This document shows, piece after piece, positions 17,245 through 27,667 of a DNA stretch of 64,000 nucleotides. Under the pieces are notes generated by a model that did not search any database, was not told the DNA's origin, and saw only the letters and a list, made by a program, of their open reading frames with translations. A program made the position numbers and the translations under genes. The stretch is taken from contig CAWGTV010000008.1 of the NCBI GenBank assembly GCA_963825615.1, forward strand, positions 310,001-374,000, read 5' to 3'. The DNA is from JAHEDT01 sp963825615. Lineage in GTDB: Bacteria; Desulfobacterota; Desulfuromonadia; Desulfuromonadales; BM103. Every line of letters starts with the position of its first letter. Position 1 is the first letter of the stretch.

Positions 17245-18835
17245 ATGTCAGTCAAGGTAGCCCTGACAGCCCATGAGCTCGGGCTGAAGAGCGTCGGTAA
17301 AATCCATCACAATCTCAGCTACGATGAATTGTTCGAGCAGGAGATCAGCAACGATGAGGGGGCTGTTGCCGCCAACGGCACCATGATGGTGGATACCGGC
17401 AAGTTTACCGGCCGATCTCCCAAAGACAAGTATTTTGTTCACCAAAAACCATCTTTCGAGAATCTCGCCTGGGGGAAGATCAACAAGGCGATGGCGCCCG
17501 AAGTCTTCGATGAACTCCACGCCGAGGTCCTTGAGTATCTTTCTGGGAAAGACCTTTACGTCACCGACGGTTTCTGCGGCGCCAACCAGAAGACGCGCAA
17601 GCCGGTGCGCTTCATCACCGAATTCGCCTGGCAGTCCCATTTCGTCAAGAACATGTTCATCCGCCCAGGGGCCAGCGAACTGGATGGCTTTGCACCCCAG
17701 TTCACTGTCTACAACGCCTGCAAACTGGTAAACGCCAAGTGGGAGCAGCACGGTCTCAATTCCGAGGTGTTCGTGTCCTTCAACATCGAGAAGAACGTGG
17801 CCATCATCGGCGGCACCTGGTACGGCGGTGAAATGAAGAAGGGCATCTTCACCATGATGAACTACTGGCTGCCGATGCAGGGGATTCTCTCCATGCACTG
17901 CTCGGCGAATGTCGGCAAAGATGGCGACGTGGCTCTCTTCTTCGGCCTCTCAGGTACCGGTAAGACCACCCTCTCCACCGACCCCCACCGCAAGTTGATC
18001 GGTGACGATGAGCATGGCTGGGACGACGACGGTATCTTCAACTTCGAGGGCGGTTGCTACGCCAAGTGCATCAACCTCTCCGCCGAGAATGAGCCGGAAA
18101 TCTACAATGCCATCAAGCGCGATGCCCTGCTCGAGAACGTGGTGTCCAATGATGACGGCATTATCGATTTCGACAGCGATGCCAAGACCGAAAATACCCG
18201 GGTGTCCTACCCGATCGAACATATCGACAACCATGATCCCAGCCTAAAGGGCGGTCACCCGAAGAACATCATCTTTTTGACCTGCGACGCCTTCGGTGTC
18301 CTGCCGCCGGTCTCCAAGCTGACCAAAGAGCAGGCGATGTACTACTTCCTCTCCGGTTACACCGCCAAGGTCGCCGGCACCGAGCGCGGCGTCACCGAGC
18401 CGCAGGCGACCTTTTCCTCCTGCTTCGGCGAAGCCTTCCTGCCGCTGCACCCGACGGCTTACGCCAAGCTGCTCGGCGAGAAGATGGCCCAGCATAACGT
18501 CAACGCCTACCTGGTCAACACCGGCTGGGTCGGCGGCGGCTACGGCGTCGGCAAGCGCATGAGCATCAAGGCAACCCGCGCCTGCATCAACGCCATCCTT
18601 GACGGCAGCATCAACACTGTCGAGTTCGACCAGACCCGCTGGTTCCGGCTGAACATCCCCAAGAGCCTGCCGGGTGTCGACACCAACCTGCTCAACCCGC
18701 GCAACTCCTGGGCTAGACAAGGAGGCTTTCGACAACACCGCCAACAAGCTGGCCGGGATGTTCATCGAGAACTTCAAGAAATACACCAGCAACAGCGACG
18801 ACTTCGATTACACCCAGGCCGGTCCACGGGTTTGA
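17245..18835 (+). CDS. pckA: phosphoenolpyruvate carboxykinase (ATP), frameshifted as read
   Basis: The ATP-dependent enzyme, with P-loop GLSGTGKTTLS, LIGDDEHGWDD (metal site) and a GFTGRSPKDKY-like N-terminal substrate motif (GKFTGRSPKDKYFV). The frame breaks at 18715, where one extra A lies between codons for Ala and Asp. Removing it restores ADKEAFDNTANKLAGMF and a stop at 18833-18835, giving 529 residues, the family's usual length. As read, the frame runs on to 18924 with a nonsense tail. The break is most likely a sequencing error because everything else is intact. Confidence 0.93.
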
Positions 18836-18861
18836 GCGTCGTTTCAACATGCATTGAGAAA

Positions 18862-18885
18862 GGGCGCCCTGTCAGGCGCCCTTTT
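18862..18885 (+). terminator. intrinsic terminator of pckA
   Basis: GGGCGCC (18862-18868) pairs with GGCGCCC (18875-18881) and is followed by TTTT. It lies 27 bases after the repaired pckA stop. Confidence 0.8.
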
Positions 18886-19014
18886 CGTTTTGTGCCAAAA
18901 GCTATGGCCAGGTTCGTGCAATAAATCGGTCCGCCGGATTGACAGGTTGACAAGCAATTCAATCCGGATAGATTTAAGGTGTTTTCAGTGACTCCCTTGA
19001 GGGAAAGGATTTTT

Positions 19015-19497
19015 ATGCAGCTTGAAATCATCACCACCGGCGGCACCATCGACAAGGTGTACTTCGACGCCAAGAGCACCTTCCAGGTCGGCGAACCACA
19101 GATCGTCGAAGTCCTGCGGGAAGCCAACCTGAACATCGACTACCGGGTGGTGCCGCTGCTGCGCAAGGACAGCCTGGAACTGACCGACGCAGACCGGCAA
19201 AGCGTGCGACAGGCGGTACTGGATTCAGCTGCTGCGCAGATCGTCATCACCCACGGCACCGATACCATGATCACCACAGCCAAAGCTCTTGCCGGCATCC
19301 CCGGCAAGACCATCGTTCTGACCGGCGCCATGCAGCCGGCGCGCTTCCGCTTCACCGACGCAGTATTCAATATCGCCGGTGCGATGATGGCGGCACAGAC
19401 CCTCCCGGCAGGCGTTTATATTGCCATGAACGGGCGGATTTTCGATCCCGCCAAGGCCCGCAAGAATGTCGAGATGAACCGGTTCGAGGACCTTTAA
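19015..19497 (+). CDS. single-domain asparaginase-like protein
   Basis: The 160-residue product matches only the N-terminal domain of type I/II asparaginases. It has TTGGTIDK at residues 7-14 with the nucleophilic Thr, and HGTDTMITTAKAL carrying the second catalytic Thr-Asp pair. Ordinary asparaginases have about 330 residues and a C-terminal dimerisation domain, which is absent here: a stop at 19497 is followed directly by a terminator. Stand-alone short members of this family exist, so it is probably complete rather than truncated. Its activity is unknown. GGGAAAGG precedes ATG 19015. Confidence 0.8.
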   Translation: MQLEIITTGGTIDKVYFDAKSTFQVGEPQIVEVLREANLNIDYRVVPLLRKDSLELTDADRQSVRQAVLDSAAAQIVITHGTDTMITTAKALAGIPGKTIVLTGAMQPARFRFTDAVFNIAGAMMAAQTLPAGVYIAMNGRIFDPAKARKNVEMNRFEDL

Positions 19498-19518
19498 AAA
19501 ATCGGGGAATCAACAAAA

Positions 19519-19552
19519 AGACGCAAAGCCCAGAGAGTCTTTGCGTCTTTTT
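19519..19552. terminator. bidirectional intrinsic terminator
   Basis: GACGCAAAG (19520-19528) pairs with CTTTGCGTC (19539-19547), flanked by AAAAA and TTTTT. It serves both the asparaginase-like gene (+) and the ABC transporter operon (-). Confidence 0.85.
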
Positions 19553-19577
19553 CATTAAGTCCAAAATTTAATGCCGC

Positions 19578-20348
<771 letters not shown>

Positions 20349-20380
20349 AACATTCTCGCAGGTTGCGGCCTGCCGATAGA

Positions 20381-21475
20381 TCAGCGGCCGGTGTGCAGTG
20401 CTTTCTCCAGTTTGCGGCTGTAGTTCGACATGGCGAAGCAGCAGATGAAATAGAAAATCGCCAGGACGATGTAGGCCTCGGTCGAGTAACCCGTCCACTT
20501 GGGGTTCGACAGGGTGACCTTGGTCGTCTTCAGAACGTCGTAGAGGGCGATGATGACCACCAGCGACGTGTCCTTGAAAGCCGACAGGAGAATCCCCAGT
20601 GACGGCGGGATGACGATCTTCAGCGCCTGCGGCAGGATGATCAGCCGCATCGTCTGGTTGTAGTTGAGGCCGAGCGAGTCGGCCGCTTCGAACTGGCCGC
20701 GCGGCATCGCCTGCAGGCCGCCACGCACCACCTCGGCAATGTAGGCCGCGGTAAAGAGGATGATGGCCGCCTGGGCGCGCAGCACCTTGTCGATGGTCAC
20801 CCCCTCGGGGAGGAAGAGCGGGAACATGACCGAGGACATGAAGAGCAGGCTGATCAGCGGCACGCCGCGGATCATCTCGATGTAGACCACGCAGAGTGTC
20901 TTGATCGCCGGCATCCGCGAACGTCGGCCGAGGGCCAGCAGCACCCCGAGCGGGTAGGCGGCGACCATGCCGAACAGCGCCAGCATGAAGGTCAGCGGCA
21001 GGCCGCTCCACTGGTCGGTCTCGACCACCGGCATGCCGAACACGCCGCCGTACATCAGCGTCCCCATGATGACCAGGCCGATCGTCCAGTAGACGAACAG
21101 CGATTTTTTCAAGTGCTTGGTGTCCTTGGAATAGATCACCAACCCAAGGAGCAGCAGCATGGCGATCCCCGGCCGCCACTGCTGGCCGTCGGGGAAAAAG
21201 CCGAAGACGATGAAGCTGATGTTCTGCGGGATGACCGACCAGCAGGCGCCATCGATGTCACGACAGGCCTCGGCCGGGCTGTTCCAGACGCTGTCGACAA
21301 ACGCCCAGCTGAAGAACGGCGGCACCAGCTTCCAGAGCACGGCCAGCACCGCAATCGTCAAGATCGAATTGAACCAGCTGTTGAACAGGTTGGCGTGCAG
21401 CCAGCCGATGACACCGACTTCGGTGACCGGCGGCTTGAGATATTCGCGTGTTGGAGTCGTGGTCGGAGCGCTCAT
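20381..21475 (-). CDS. aapM: polar amino-acid ABC transporter permease (AapM type)
   Basis: The 364-residue inner-membrane permease has about eight helices and an extended N-terminal part typical of AapM. The cytoplasmic coupling loop EAADSLGLNYNQTMRLIILPQALKI is the EAA motif that docks to the ATPase. The gene lies four bases from aapQ and 32 from aapP. The pair AapQ/AapM forms the heterodimeric channel for general L-amino-acid uptake. Confidence 0.92.
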   Translation of the reverse strand: MSAPTTTPTREYLKPPVTEVGVIGWLHANLFNSWFNSILTIAVLAVLWKLVPPFFSWAFVDSVWNSPAEACRDIDGACWSVIPQNISFIVFGFFPDGQQWRPGIAMLLLLGLVIYSKDTKHLKKSLFVYWTIGLVIMGTLMYGGVFGMPVVETDQWSGLPLTFMLALFGMVAAYPLGVLLALGRRSRMPAIKTLCVVYIEMIRGVPLISLLFMSSVMFPLFLPEGVTIDKVLRAQAAIILFTAAYIAEVVRGGLQAMPRGQFEAADSLGLNYNQTMRLIILPQALKIVIPPSLGILLSAFKDTSLVVIIALYDVLKTTKVTLSNPKWTGYSTEAYIVLAIFYFICCFAMSNYSRKLEKALHTGR

Positions 21476-21478
21476 CGG

Positions 21479-22679
21479 TTATCTCTCCACCAGGGCCATT
21501 TTTTTGTTGTACCAGTTCATGAACAATGACGTCGACAGGCTGAAAAAAAGGTAGACCAGCATGATCAGCGCCACACCCTCGATCGCCTGCCCGGTCTGGT
21601 TGATGGTGGTGTTGGTGACCGCCACGAAATCGGCGAAACCGATGGCAATCGCCAGCGAACTGTTCTTGGTCAGGTTGAGCATCTGGCTGGTCATCGGCGG
21701 AATGATCACACGCAACGCCTGGGGCAGAATCACCAGGTGCAGCACCTGGCCAGGGAACAAGCCGATCGACATGGCCGCTTCGACCTGACCGCGGCCCACC
21801 GACTGGATGCCGGCACGCACGATCTCGGCGACAAACGCCGCGGTATAGAACACCAGGCCGATCAGCAGGGCGGCGAACTCGGGGCTGACCGTCGTGCCCC
21901 CCTTGAAATTGAACCCGCTCAGTACCGGCACGTCCATGGCGGTCGGTGCGCCGTAGCCCAGCCAGACCAGCAGCGGCAGGCCAATCACGAGGGCAATGGT
22001 CACCCGCACGGCCGGGAACATCTGCCCGGTGCGCGCCTGACGCTTGCGCCCCCAGCGATTCAGCCCCCAGCCGATGGCCAGGGCGGCAACGAAAGCCCAG
22101 CCCATCGCCGCATGGGCCGCATGGGCCTCGGGAACGGCAAAGATCAGGCCGCGATTGCACAGGAACACGCCGGCGAAGGGGTTGAGTGCCTGGCGCGGCG
22201 CGGGGAAGGACTCGTAGAAAATGGCGTACCAGAAGAACAGCTGCAGCAGCACCGGGATGTTCTGCATCAGCTCGATGTAGCCGCCGGCCAGCTTTGCCAC
22301 GCAGCCAGTTGCTGGAGAGCCGGGCGATACCGATGAAGGTGCCGAGAATAGTGGTGAGCACGATGCCGATGAACGACACCTTGACGGTGTTCAGCGCACC
22401 GACCAGCAAGGCATCGGCGTAGCTGTCGGCGGCTGAATACTGAATGAGCGATTCGCCGATCTCGAAACCGGCCTCCTTGTCGAGGAAGCCGAAACCGGTG
22501 GCAATCGATTGCCGCTCGAGGTTGGCCTGGGTGTTGGAAAAGAGGTAATAGCTGACGACTGCAACCAGCAGCAGGGCGACAATCTGGAAGACAATCGCCC
22601 GTTTATCAGGGTCGCGCCAGAAGGGCACGGCACTCGGCAGCAGTTCTGCATCCGTTGTGATGGAGGGCTCTTGGTTCAA
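21479..22679 (-). CDS. aapQ: polar amino-acid ABC transporter permease (AapQ type), frameshifted as read
   Basis: The first part from 22679 runs MNQEPSITTDAEL... to ARLSSNWL. The frame then breaks near 22304 because of one extra base; the continuation AKLAGGYIELMQNIPVLLQLFF is in the next frame and reads to 21479. Repaired, the protein is about 399 residues with an EAA loop EAAMSIGLFPGQVLHLVILPQ, the normal AapQ layout. Both halves are fully conserved, so this is most likely a sequencing insertion. Confidence 0.9.
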
Positions 22680-22740
22680 AAGTGATCCTGTAATTTTGAT
22701 GTTACGGGTTAAGACATAAGGACAATAAACATCATTGCAA

Positions 22741-22776
22741 GATCATGGAGGCGCCGCAAAGGGCGCCTCCATGATC
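22741..22776. other. 15-bp perfect stem-loop between binding-protein and permease genes
   Basis: GATCATGGAGGCGCC (22741-22755) pairs exactly with the 15 bases at 22762-22776 around a 6-base loop. It lies 14 bases after the aapJ stop on the minus strand and lacks a strong T-run. It probably stabilises the upstream aapJ message or partly attenuates the permease genes, so that binding protein is made in excess. Confidence 0.65.
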
Positions 22777-22789
22777 AAGGGTCCATCAG

Positions 22790-23810
22790 TTACTTGAACG
22801 GAGGCGAGTACATCAAGCCGCCATTGTACCATTGTGCGTTCAGGCCGCGCTCGATCCCAAGAGTTGTGTTGACGCCGACGTTGCGCTCGAAGACCTCACC
22901 GTAGTTGCCGACCTGCTTGATGATGTTGTAGGCCCACTTCTCATCCAGCCCGAGAGCCTTGCCGTTGCCCTCGACCACACCGAGGAAACGCTGCACCATC
23001 GGATCCTCGCTCTTGAGCATCTCGTCGACGTTCTGCGAGGTGATCCCCAGCTCCTCGGCATTGATCATCGCCAGCACGGAGAAATCGACGATATCGCGCC
23101 ACTGGTCGTCACCGTGACGTACGGCCGGGGCCAGCGGCTCCTTGGAGATGATTTCCGGCAGGATCGCGTAATCCTGAGGATTGGGCGCAACTGCACGGGT
23201 TCCGGCCAGCTGGGAGGCATCGGAGGTCAGCACGTCGCAACGGCCGGCGAAGAAGGTCTTGGCCAGTTCGGTGGTCGACTCGATGACCACCGGTTTCCAG
23301 TCCATCTTGTTTTTGCGGAAATAGTCGGCGGCGTTCTGCTCGGTGGTCGTGCCCGGCAGGACGCAGACCGTTGCACCGCTGAGTTCCTTGGCACTCTTGA
23401 TCGCCGAGCTTCTTCGGCACCATGAAGCCCTGGCCGTCGTAGTAGTTGACGGTCACGAAGTTCAGGCCGAGCTGGGTCTCACGGGTCAGGGTGCGGGTCG
23501 CGTTGCGGGTCAGCACGTCGATCTCGCCAGACTGCAGGGCGGTGAAACGCTGCTGTGCGGTCAGGGGGACATACTTGACCTTACTGGCATCGCCGAAAAC
23601 GGCAGCGGCCACGGCGCGGGCGGTATCGACATCGAGGCCTTTCCAGACCCCTTTCTCATCGGGCATGCCGAAGCCGAACACGCCGCCGTTGACACCGGCC
23701 ACGACGACGCCTTTTTTGACGACAGCATCAAAATCCTTGCCGGCAAAGGCAGCACCTGCTGCGAGGAGTAAAAAAACCGTAATTAATGCTGTCAGTTTGT
23801 TCAGGTTCAT
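22790..23810 (-). CDS. aapJ: amino-acid ABC transporter substrate-binding protein, frameshifted as read
   Basis: The periplasmic binding protein starts at ATG 23810 after AGGAGG. It has a signal peptide (about residues 1-23, ending GAAFA) and the family segments VVAGVNGGVFGFGM and LNFVTVNYYDGQGFMVPKKLG. One extra base near 23402 shifts the frame. The continuation IKSAKELSGATVCVLPGTTTEQ and later VRHGDDQWRDIVDFSV read in the next frame to the stop at 22790, for about 339 residues in total. It is the first gene of the operon. Confidence 0.9.
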
Positions 23811-24178
23811 CTGTTTTCCTCCTAGAATTAGTGGGTTAGTGGATTAGATCGAGAAAAACCACTCGAAGCTAATAGAACAGCGTATTAACTATACTTTGTG
23901 CCCCTAAAACTGTCAAATGCACAAACGCATTCTCATGAGGATTTTGATACTGTCAGGAAAATATTAACCTGCCTGTGTTTTTACGGGCGACCAGGCCGCT
24001 GAAAAGCACCTGTCCCTGGCAGATGCGTTGCCAGGCGCACTGCCGGAGTTTCCGGCACGTGCTAAACAAGAAGAATGACAACCACTGTTATACTAAATAA
24101 TGTAAAAAATACTTTACTTGATTAAAAAATCGCGTATAGTTTGAGGAGAATCCAGCCACACAACCAAAGGAGAACCCA
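23811..24178 (+). other. intergenic region with two tandem hairpins
   Basis: The 368 bases contain no gene. The left half carries the promoter side of aapJ (minus). Two perfect 7-bp hairpins lie in tandem: CCTGGCA/TGCCAGG (24015-24035) and TGCCGGA/TCCGGCA (24041-24057), neither followed by a T-run. An AT-rich stretch at 24085-24135 probably holds the promoter of the zinc-ribbon gene. Confidence 0.4.
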
Positions 24179-24352
24179 ATGAACTGCCCTTACTGCGACC
24201 ATATGGACCACCTGGAAATCGACCTGCACGCTGACGGCTACAGCGCCGACCTGCTCGAATGCACGACCTGCGGCGCGCTGCTCACGCTCAAAGGCACAAC
24301 CCTCGAGACGGTGCACGGTCCAGCCAAGCCGTTCGTGGCCATGACCACCTGA
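24179..24352 (+). CDS. small zinc-ribbon protein
   Basis: A 57-residue protein from ATG 24179, preceded by AAAGGAG. It has two CxxC pairs, CPYC at residues 3-6 and CTTC at 28-31, spaced as in a single rubredoxin-like or treble-clef zinc ribbon. The family is not named. The strong ribosome-binding site, the intact frame and the cysteine pattern support a real gene; its role is unknown. Confidence 0.65.
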   Translation: MNCPYCDHMDHLEIDLHADGYSADLLECTTCGALLTLKGTTLETVHGPAKPFVAMTT

Positions 24353-24437
24353 ACGCACCACTCGTAGCGCCAGATTGGCAGAGTCGGAGCAGTCAATTGC
24401 ATCTTCTCCGCCACAAAGCGACACCCGGGGTTTGAGC

Positions 24438-25637
24438 ATGTTTCAGATCGTCGAGAAAAAACTCCTGATCCAGTTCCCTCTCAGGCAACACCTGCATGTG
24501 CTGGCTTGCCAGATCCCCAACACCCTTGAGCGTCACAACCTGGTCTACCGCCTGGCCCAACCGGAACAAAACTGGCGAGACCGTCCGGTCGATCCTGAGC
24601 CAGGTGCTCGAAGGGCACGGCAACCTGAAGAAAACCAACTTCCTCTTCTTTCCGGAGTCCAGCCTGCCCTACGAAAACCTCGACGACGCGCTGGCATTGC
24701 TCGCCTGCCTGCGCCCGAACACCGTCACGGTGATCGGCCTGGGGCCCATCACCCTGGGAGATTACCGCAGCCTGCTGCAGCGCTATGCCGAGGACAATGG
24801 CGAAGCCCTCGAATCAGTGCTCGAGGATCTCGACTCCGGCGACATCGAGACGCTGCCGGTCAACTGCTGCATGATCACCGTCAAGGAGGATGACGGGCGC
24901 CTGCGGGTCTTCTTCGCAAGCCAAGAGCCACCCCTTCGTCGGCGAGGAAACCCTGGACAGCGACCATTACCTGTACCGCGGCAAGATCTTCCCGCTGTTC
25001 CGCTGCCAGCCCAGCTGCTTCAACTTCATGGCCCTGATCTGCATCGACTACGCCTACCGCGACCTGTACCAGTCGAACATCAACGTCATCATCGAAAAAG
25101 CCAACCAGCTCTTTTTCGAAACGCGCCAGAAACTCGACCTGCTGGCCGTCATCGAGTGCAATCCCAAACCGGAGCATGCCGCATTTGGTGACGTCGCCAA
25201 CTGGTTTTTACGGCGAATACCTGGCCCGCTCGCCCGGCGTCAACGACACCGTGACCCTCTTTTGCAACTCCTCCCAGGAAACGGTCTGTTCAGGCGCTCC
25301 GCCAGGCGCAGGGTTCGGTCACTCGGCAGTCCTCATGCACAAGAGCCACAAACTCAGGCCCGTCAACATGGCGGAATATTCGACGGATGATTACGACGGC
25401 CGCCCCCTTTGCCGTCTACGTTTCGGCGCGGCGACCCGCCTCTACTACTTCAGCCTGCCCTTTTTCCATGCCCTTGATCCGCGCGCAACCCGCACCCCGG
25501 TCAAAGTTCACGCGATCTTCCGCCCCGAAATGGACCGTTGGGTACGTATCAGCGGCGACGAACTCACCTGTACCGCCCCTCACCAGGAAAGCCCTGCCGC
25601 TAAAACCACCGCCAACGTCTTCCCTATCAAAGCCTAA
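24438..25637 (+). CDS. divergent carbon-nitrogen hydrolase (nitrilase superfamily), three frameshifts as read
   Basis: After removing single extra bases near 24563, 24921 and 25207 (the last in a T-run), one protein of about 398 residues is obtained. It starts MFQIVEKKLLIQF and contains VLACQIPN, the nitrilase opening. The catalytic triad is visible: Glu in FLFFPESSLP (residue 73), Lys in FASKSHPF and Cys in MALICIDYAYRDLY. It is longer and more divergent than standard amidases or nitrilases and I cannot name a substrate. The three breaks in 1.2 kb could mean decay, but neighbouring housekeeping genes show the same kind of +1 error. Confidence 0.68.
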
Positions 25638-25818
25638 CCAGAACCCGAACGTACATAAACAACCATAACCGACGACCTTCCAGCGTGCAGGACGTAGCCG
25701 GAAGAGTGATATAGATCCTCCCGCTTGTTCAATTCTGGCGCCGAGGGCTTGCCCGGATTGTCATAACTGTCCAAATCTGCCAAACTGAGTCAGCAAAGAC
25801 CCTGACAAGGACGGAACC

Positions 25819-26565
25819 ATGTGCCTGATCCTGTTTGCGCATCGCCCGGCGGAGCAGATGCCGCTGCTGGTGCTTGCCAATCGTGATGAATTCTATGACC
25901 GGCCGACCGCCGCAGCCGGCCCCTGGGACGAATGCAGGGAGTTGATCGCCGGGCGTGACCTGGTTTCCGGAGGGAGCTGGTTCGGGGCTCGTGACACGCG
26001 CTGGGCAAGCGTCACCAACATCCGCGAAGGCCTCCGGCACAGCCACAGTCACCGTTCGCGGGGATGGTTGGTGCGGGATTACCTGCTCGGCAAGGCCTCC
26101 CCGCAAGCCTTCCTGGCTGAGATCGCCGGGCAGGCTGCAGAATTCGCCGGCTTCAACCTGTTGCTCGGCGCTGGAGAAGAGCTCTGGTATGGCAATAACC
26201 GTGGCGTTGCCGGTCGCCCTCTGGAGCCAGGACTCTACGGCTTGAGCAATCACCTGCTGGACACGCCCTGGCCGAAGGTCCTGCGCGGCAAGCAGGCTCT
26301 GGCAGACTTGCTGGCGGCGCCCCGGCTTGATCGAGAGCGTGCCTTTGCCATCCTCGCCGACACGAGCTACGCGCCCGACGACGTATTACCGGATACCGGC
26401 ATCCCGCTCGAATTGGAACGCGCCCTGTCGGCGGCCTTTATTGTCAGAGACAATTACGGCACGCGCTGTTCCACCCTGCTGACGCGCAGGAGCGACGGCT
26501 CACACCTCTTTATCGAGCGCCGCTTCGAAGGGAGCCCCGGAACTCTGGAGCCAATGCGAATATAA
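25819..26565 (+). CDS. NRDE (TANGO2-like) family protein
   Basis: This 248-residue protein begins with Cys2 (MCLILFAH) and the name-giving NRDE motif in VLANRDEFYDRPT. LVSGGSWFGA, VTNIREG and LYGLSNHLLDTPWPKV follow. The family is related to Ntn-type hydrolases and to eukaryotic TANGO2. Roles in heme handling have been proposed for relatives, but the bacterial function is unsettled. The gene is intact although its surroundings carry many indels. Confidence 0.88.
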   Translation: MCLILFAHRPAEQMPLLVLANRDEFYDRPTAAAGPWDECRELIAGRDLVSGGSWFGARDTRWASVTNIREGLRHSHSHRSRGWLVRDYLLGKASPQAFLAEIAGQAAEFAGFNLLLGAGEELWYGNNRGVAGRPLEPGLYGLSNHLLDTPWPKVLRGKQALADLLAAPRLDRERAFAILADTSYAPDDVLPDTGIPLELERALSAAFIVRDNYGTRCSTLLTRRSDGSHLFIERRFEGSPGTLEPMRI

Positions 26566-26658
26566 CTGGAAAGACCGTGCGAGCAAGCTTGACAGATAGA
26601 AGAGCATAAATGAGAATAACGCGTTACCAAACGGATATTGCGCAGGGGAGAAACGTCT

Positions 26659-27657
26659 TTGAAACTGGGTGAGCTGGGTGAATTCGGGCTGATTGAAAAA
26701 ATCCGCCAGCAAGCGCCAAAGGGTGTCGGCGTACACCGCGGCATTGGCGACGATGCCACCGAAATAGCCCTCCCCGCAGGGCACCACCTCCTGACCTCAA
26801 CCGATTTGCTGATCGAAAACATCCACTTCCGCCGCGACTGGACCGATTGTGAAGCGCTGGGGCACAAGGCGGTTGCCGTCAACCTGAGCGACATCGCCGC
26901 CATGGGCGCCACCCCCCGTTATCTCTACCTGGGATTGGCCTGCCCCGGCGATACCGATCTGGACGATATCAACAGATTCCTCAAGGGAGCCCTCGACGAA
27001 GCAGGAGACTACAACGTCGCCCTAGTCGGCGGCGACACCTGCCGCAGCCCCGGACCCTGGCTGATCTCGGTGACCGTCGAGGGAACTGCACCCGCCCACC
27101 AGGCCGTCGGCCGCGACGGCGCGCAGCCCGGCGATCTCATCATGGTCTCGGGAACGTTGGGTGACAGCGCCCTGGCCCTGCATCTGTTGCGGGCCGGCAA
27201 GACCCCGGAAACGTCACTGCTCGTCCGTCATCATCAACCAAAAGCACAGGTTGAACTCGGCTGTCTGCTGGGCGAGCACCGTCTGGCCAATGCGATGATC
27301 GACATTTCCGATGGCCTGGCCGCGGACTTGGAGCATATCCTGCATGCATCCCAGGTTGATGGCCTCATCGAAGCGGAGAAGCTGCCAACCTCCGCGGCCT
27401 TCCGCCGTGTCACCACCAGCGCTCCGGAGTTGCGGGAGCTGGCCCTCTACGGCGGCGAAGATTACCAGCTGCTCTTTACCGTGCCACCGGACAAGGCGAC
27501 TGAGGTGATGGTGCTCTGCGCTGAACGGAATCTTGCGATCACCGCTATCGGGGTTATCAGCAAGGGGTCCGGCGTCCTTTCGCTTCTGGACAGCACAGCA
27601 ACCGTACAACCCATCCTGGTCAGGGGCTATGACCATTTTTGTCGGCCCAAGGGATGA
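26659..27657 (+). CDS. thiL: thiamine-monophosphate kinase
   Basis: ThiL phosphorylates thiamine monophosphate to the active diphosphate using ATP. The start is TTG 26659 after AGGGGAG (26644-26650), giving MKLGELGEFGLIEKI, the typical ThiL opening; an earlier TTG (26638) has no ribosome-binding site. GIGDDAT (Mg/ATP-binding), NLSDIAAMGATP, LVGGDTCRSPG, DISDGLAADLEHI and LYGGEDYQLLFT are all present in the 332-residue product. The chemotaxis operon begins ten bases downstream. Confidence 0.93.
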   Translation: MKLGELGEFGLIEKIRQQAPKGVGVHRGIGDDATEIALPAGHHLLTSTDLLIENIHFRRDWTDCEALGHKAVAVNLSDIAAMGATPRYLYLGLACPGDTDLDDINRFLKGALDEAGDYNVALVGGDTCRSPGPWLISVTVEGTAPAHQAVGRDGAQPGDLIMVSGTLGDSALALHLLRAGKTPETSLLVRHHQPKAQVELGCLLGEHRLANAMIDISDGLAADLEHILHASQVDGLIEAEKLPTSAAFRRVTTSAPELRELALYGGEDYQLLFTVPPDKATEVMVLCAERNLAITAIGVISKGSGVLSLLDSTATVQPILVRGYDHFCRPKG

Positions 27658-27667
27658 ATAAGACAAG

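Noticed and set aside
18715..18924. Altered C-terminus of pckA as a natural variant or programmed frameshift
   Set aside because: The +1 shifted tail is low-complexity Arg/Gln noise, while the other frame restores the conserved end at the normal length; no slippery sequence is present.
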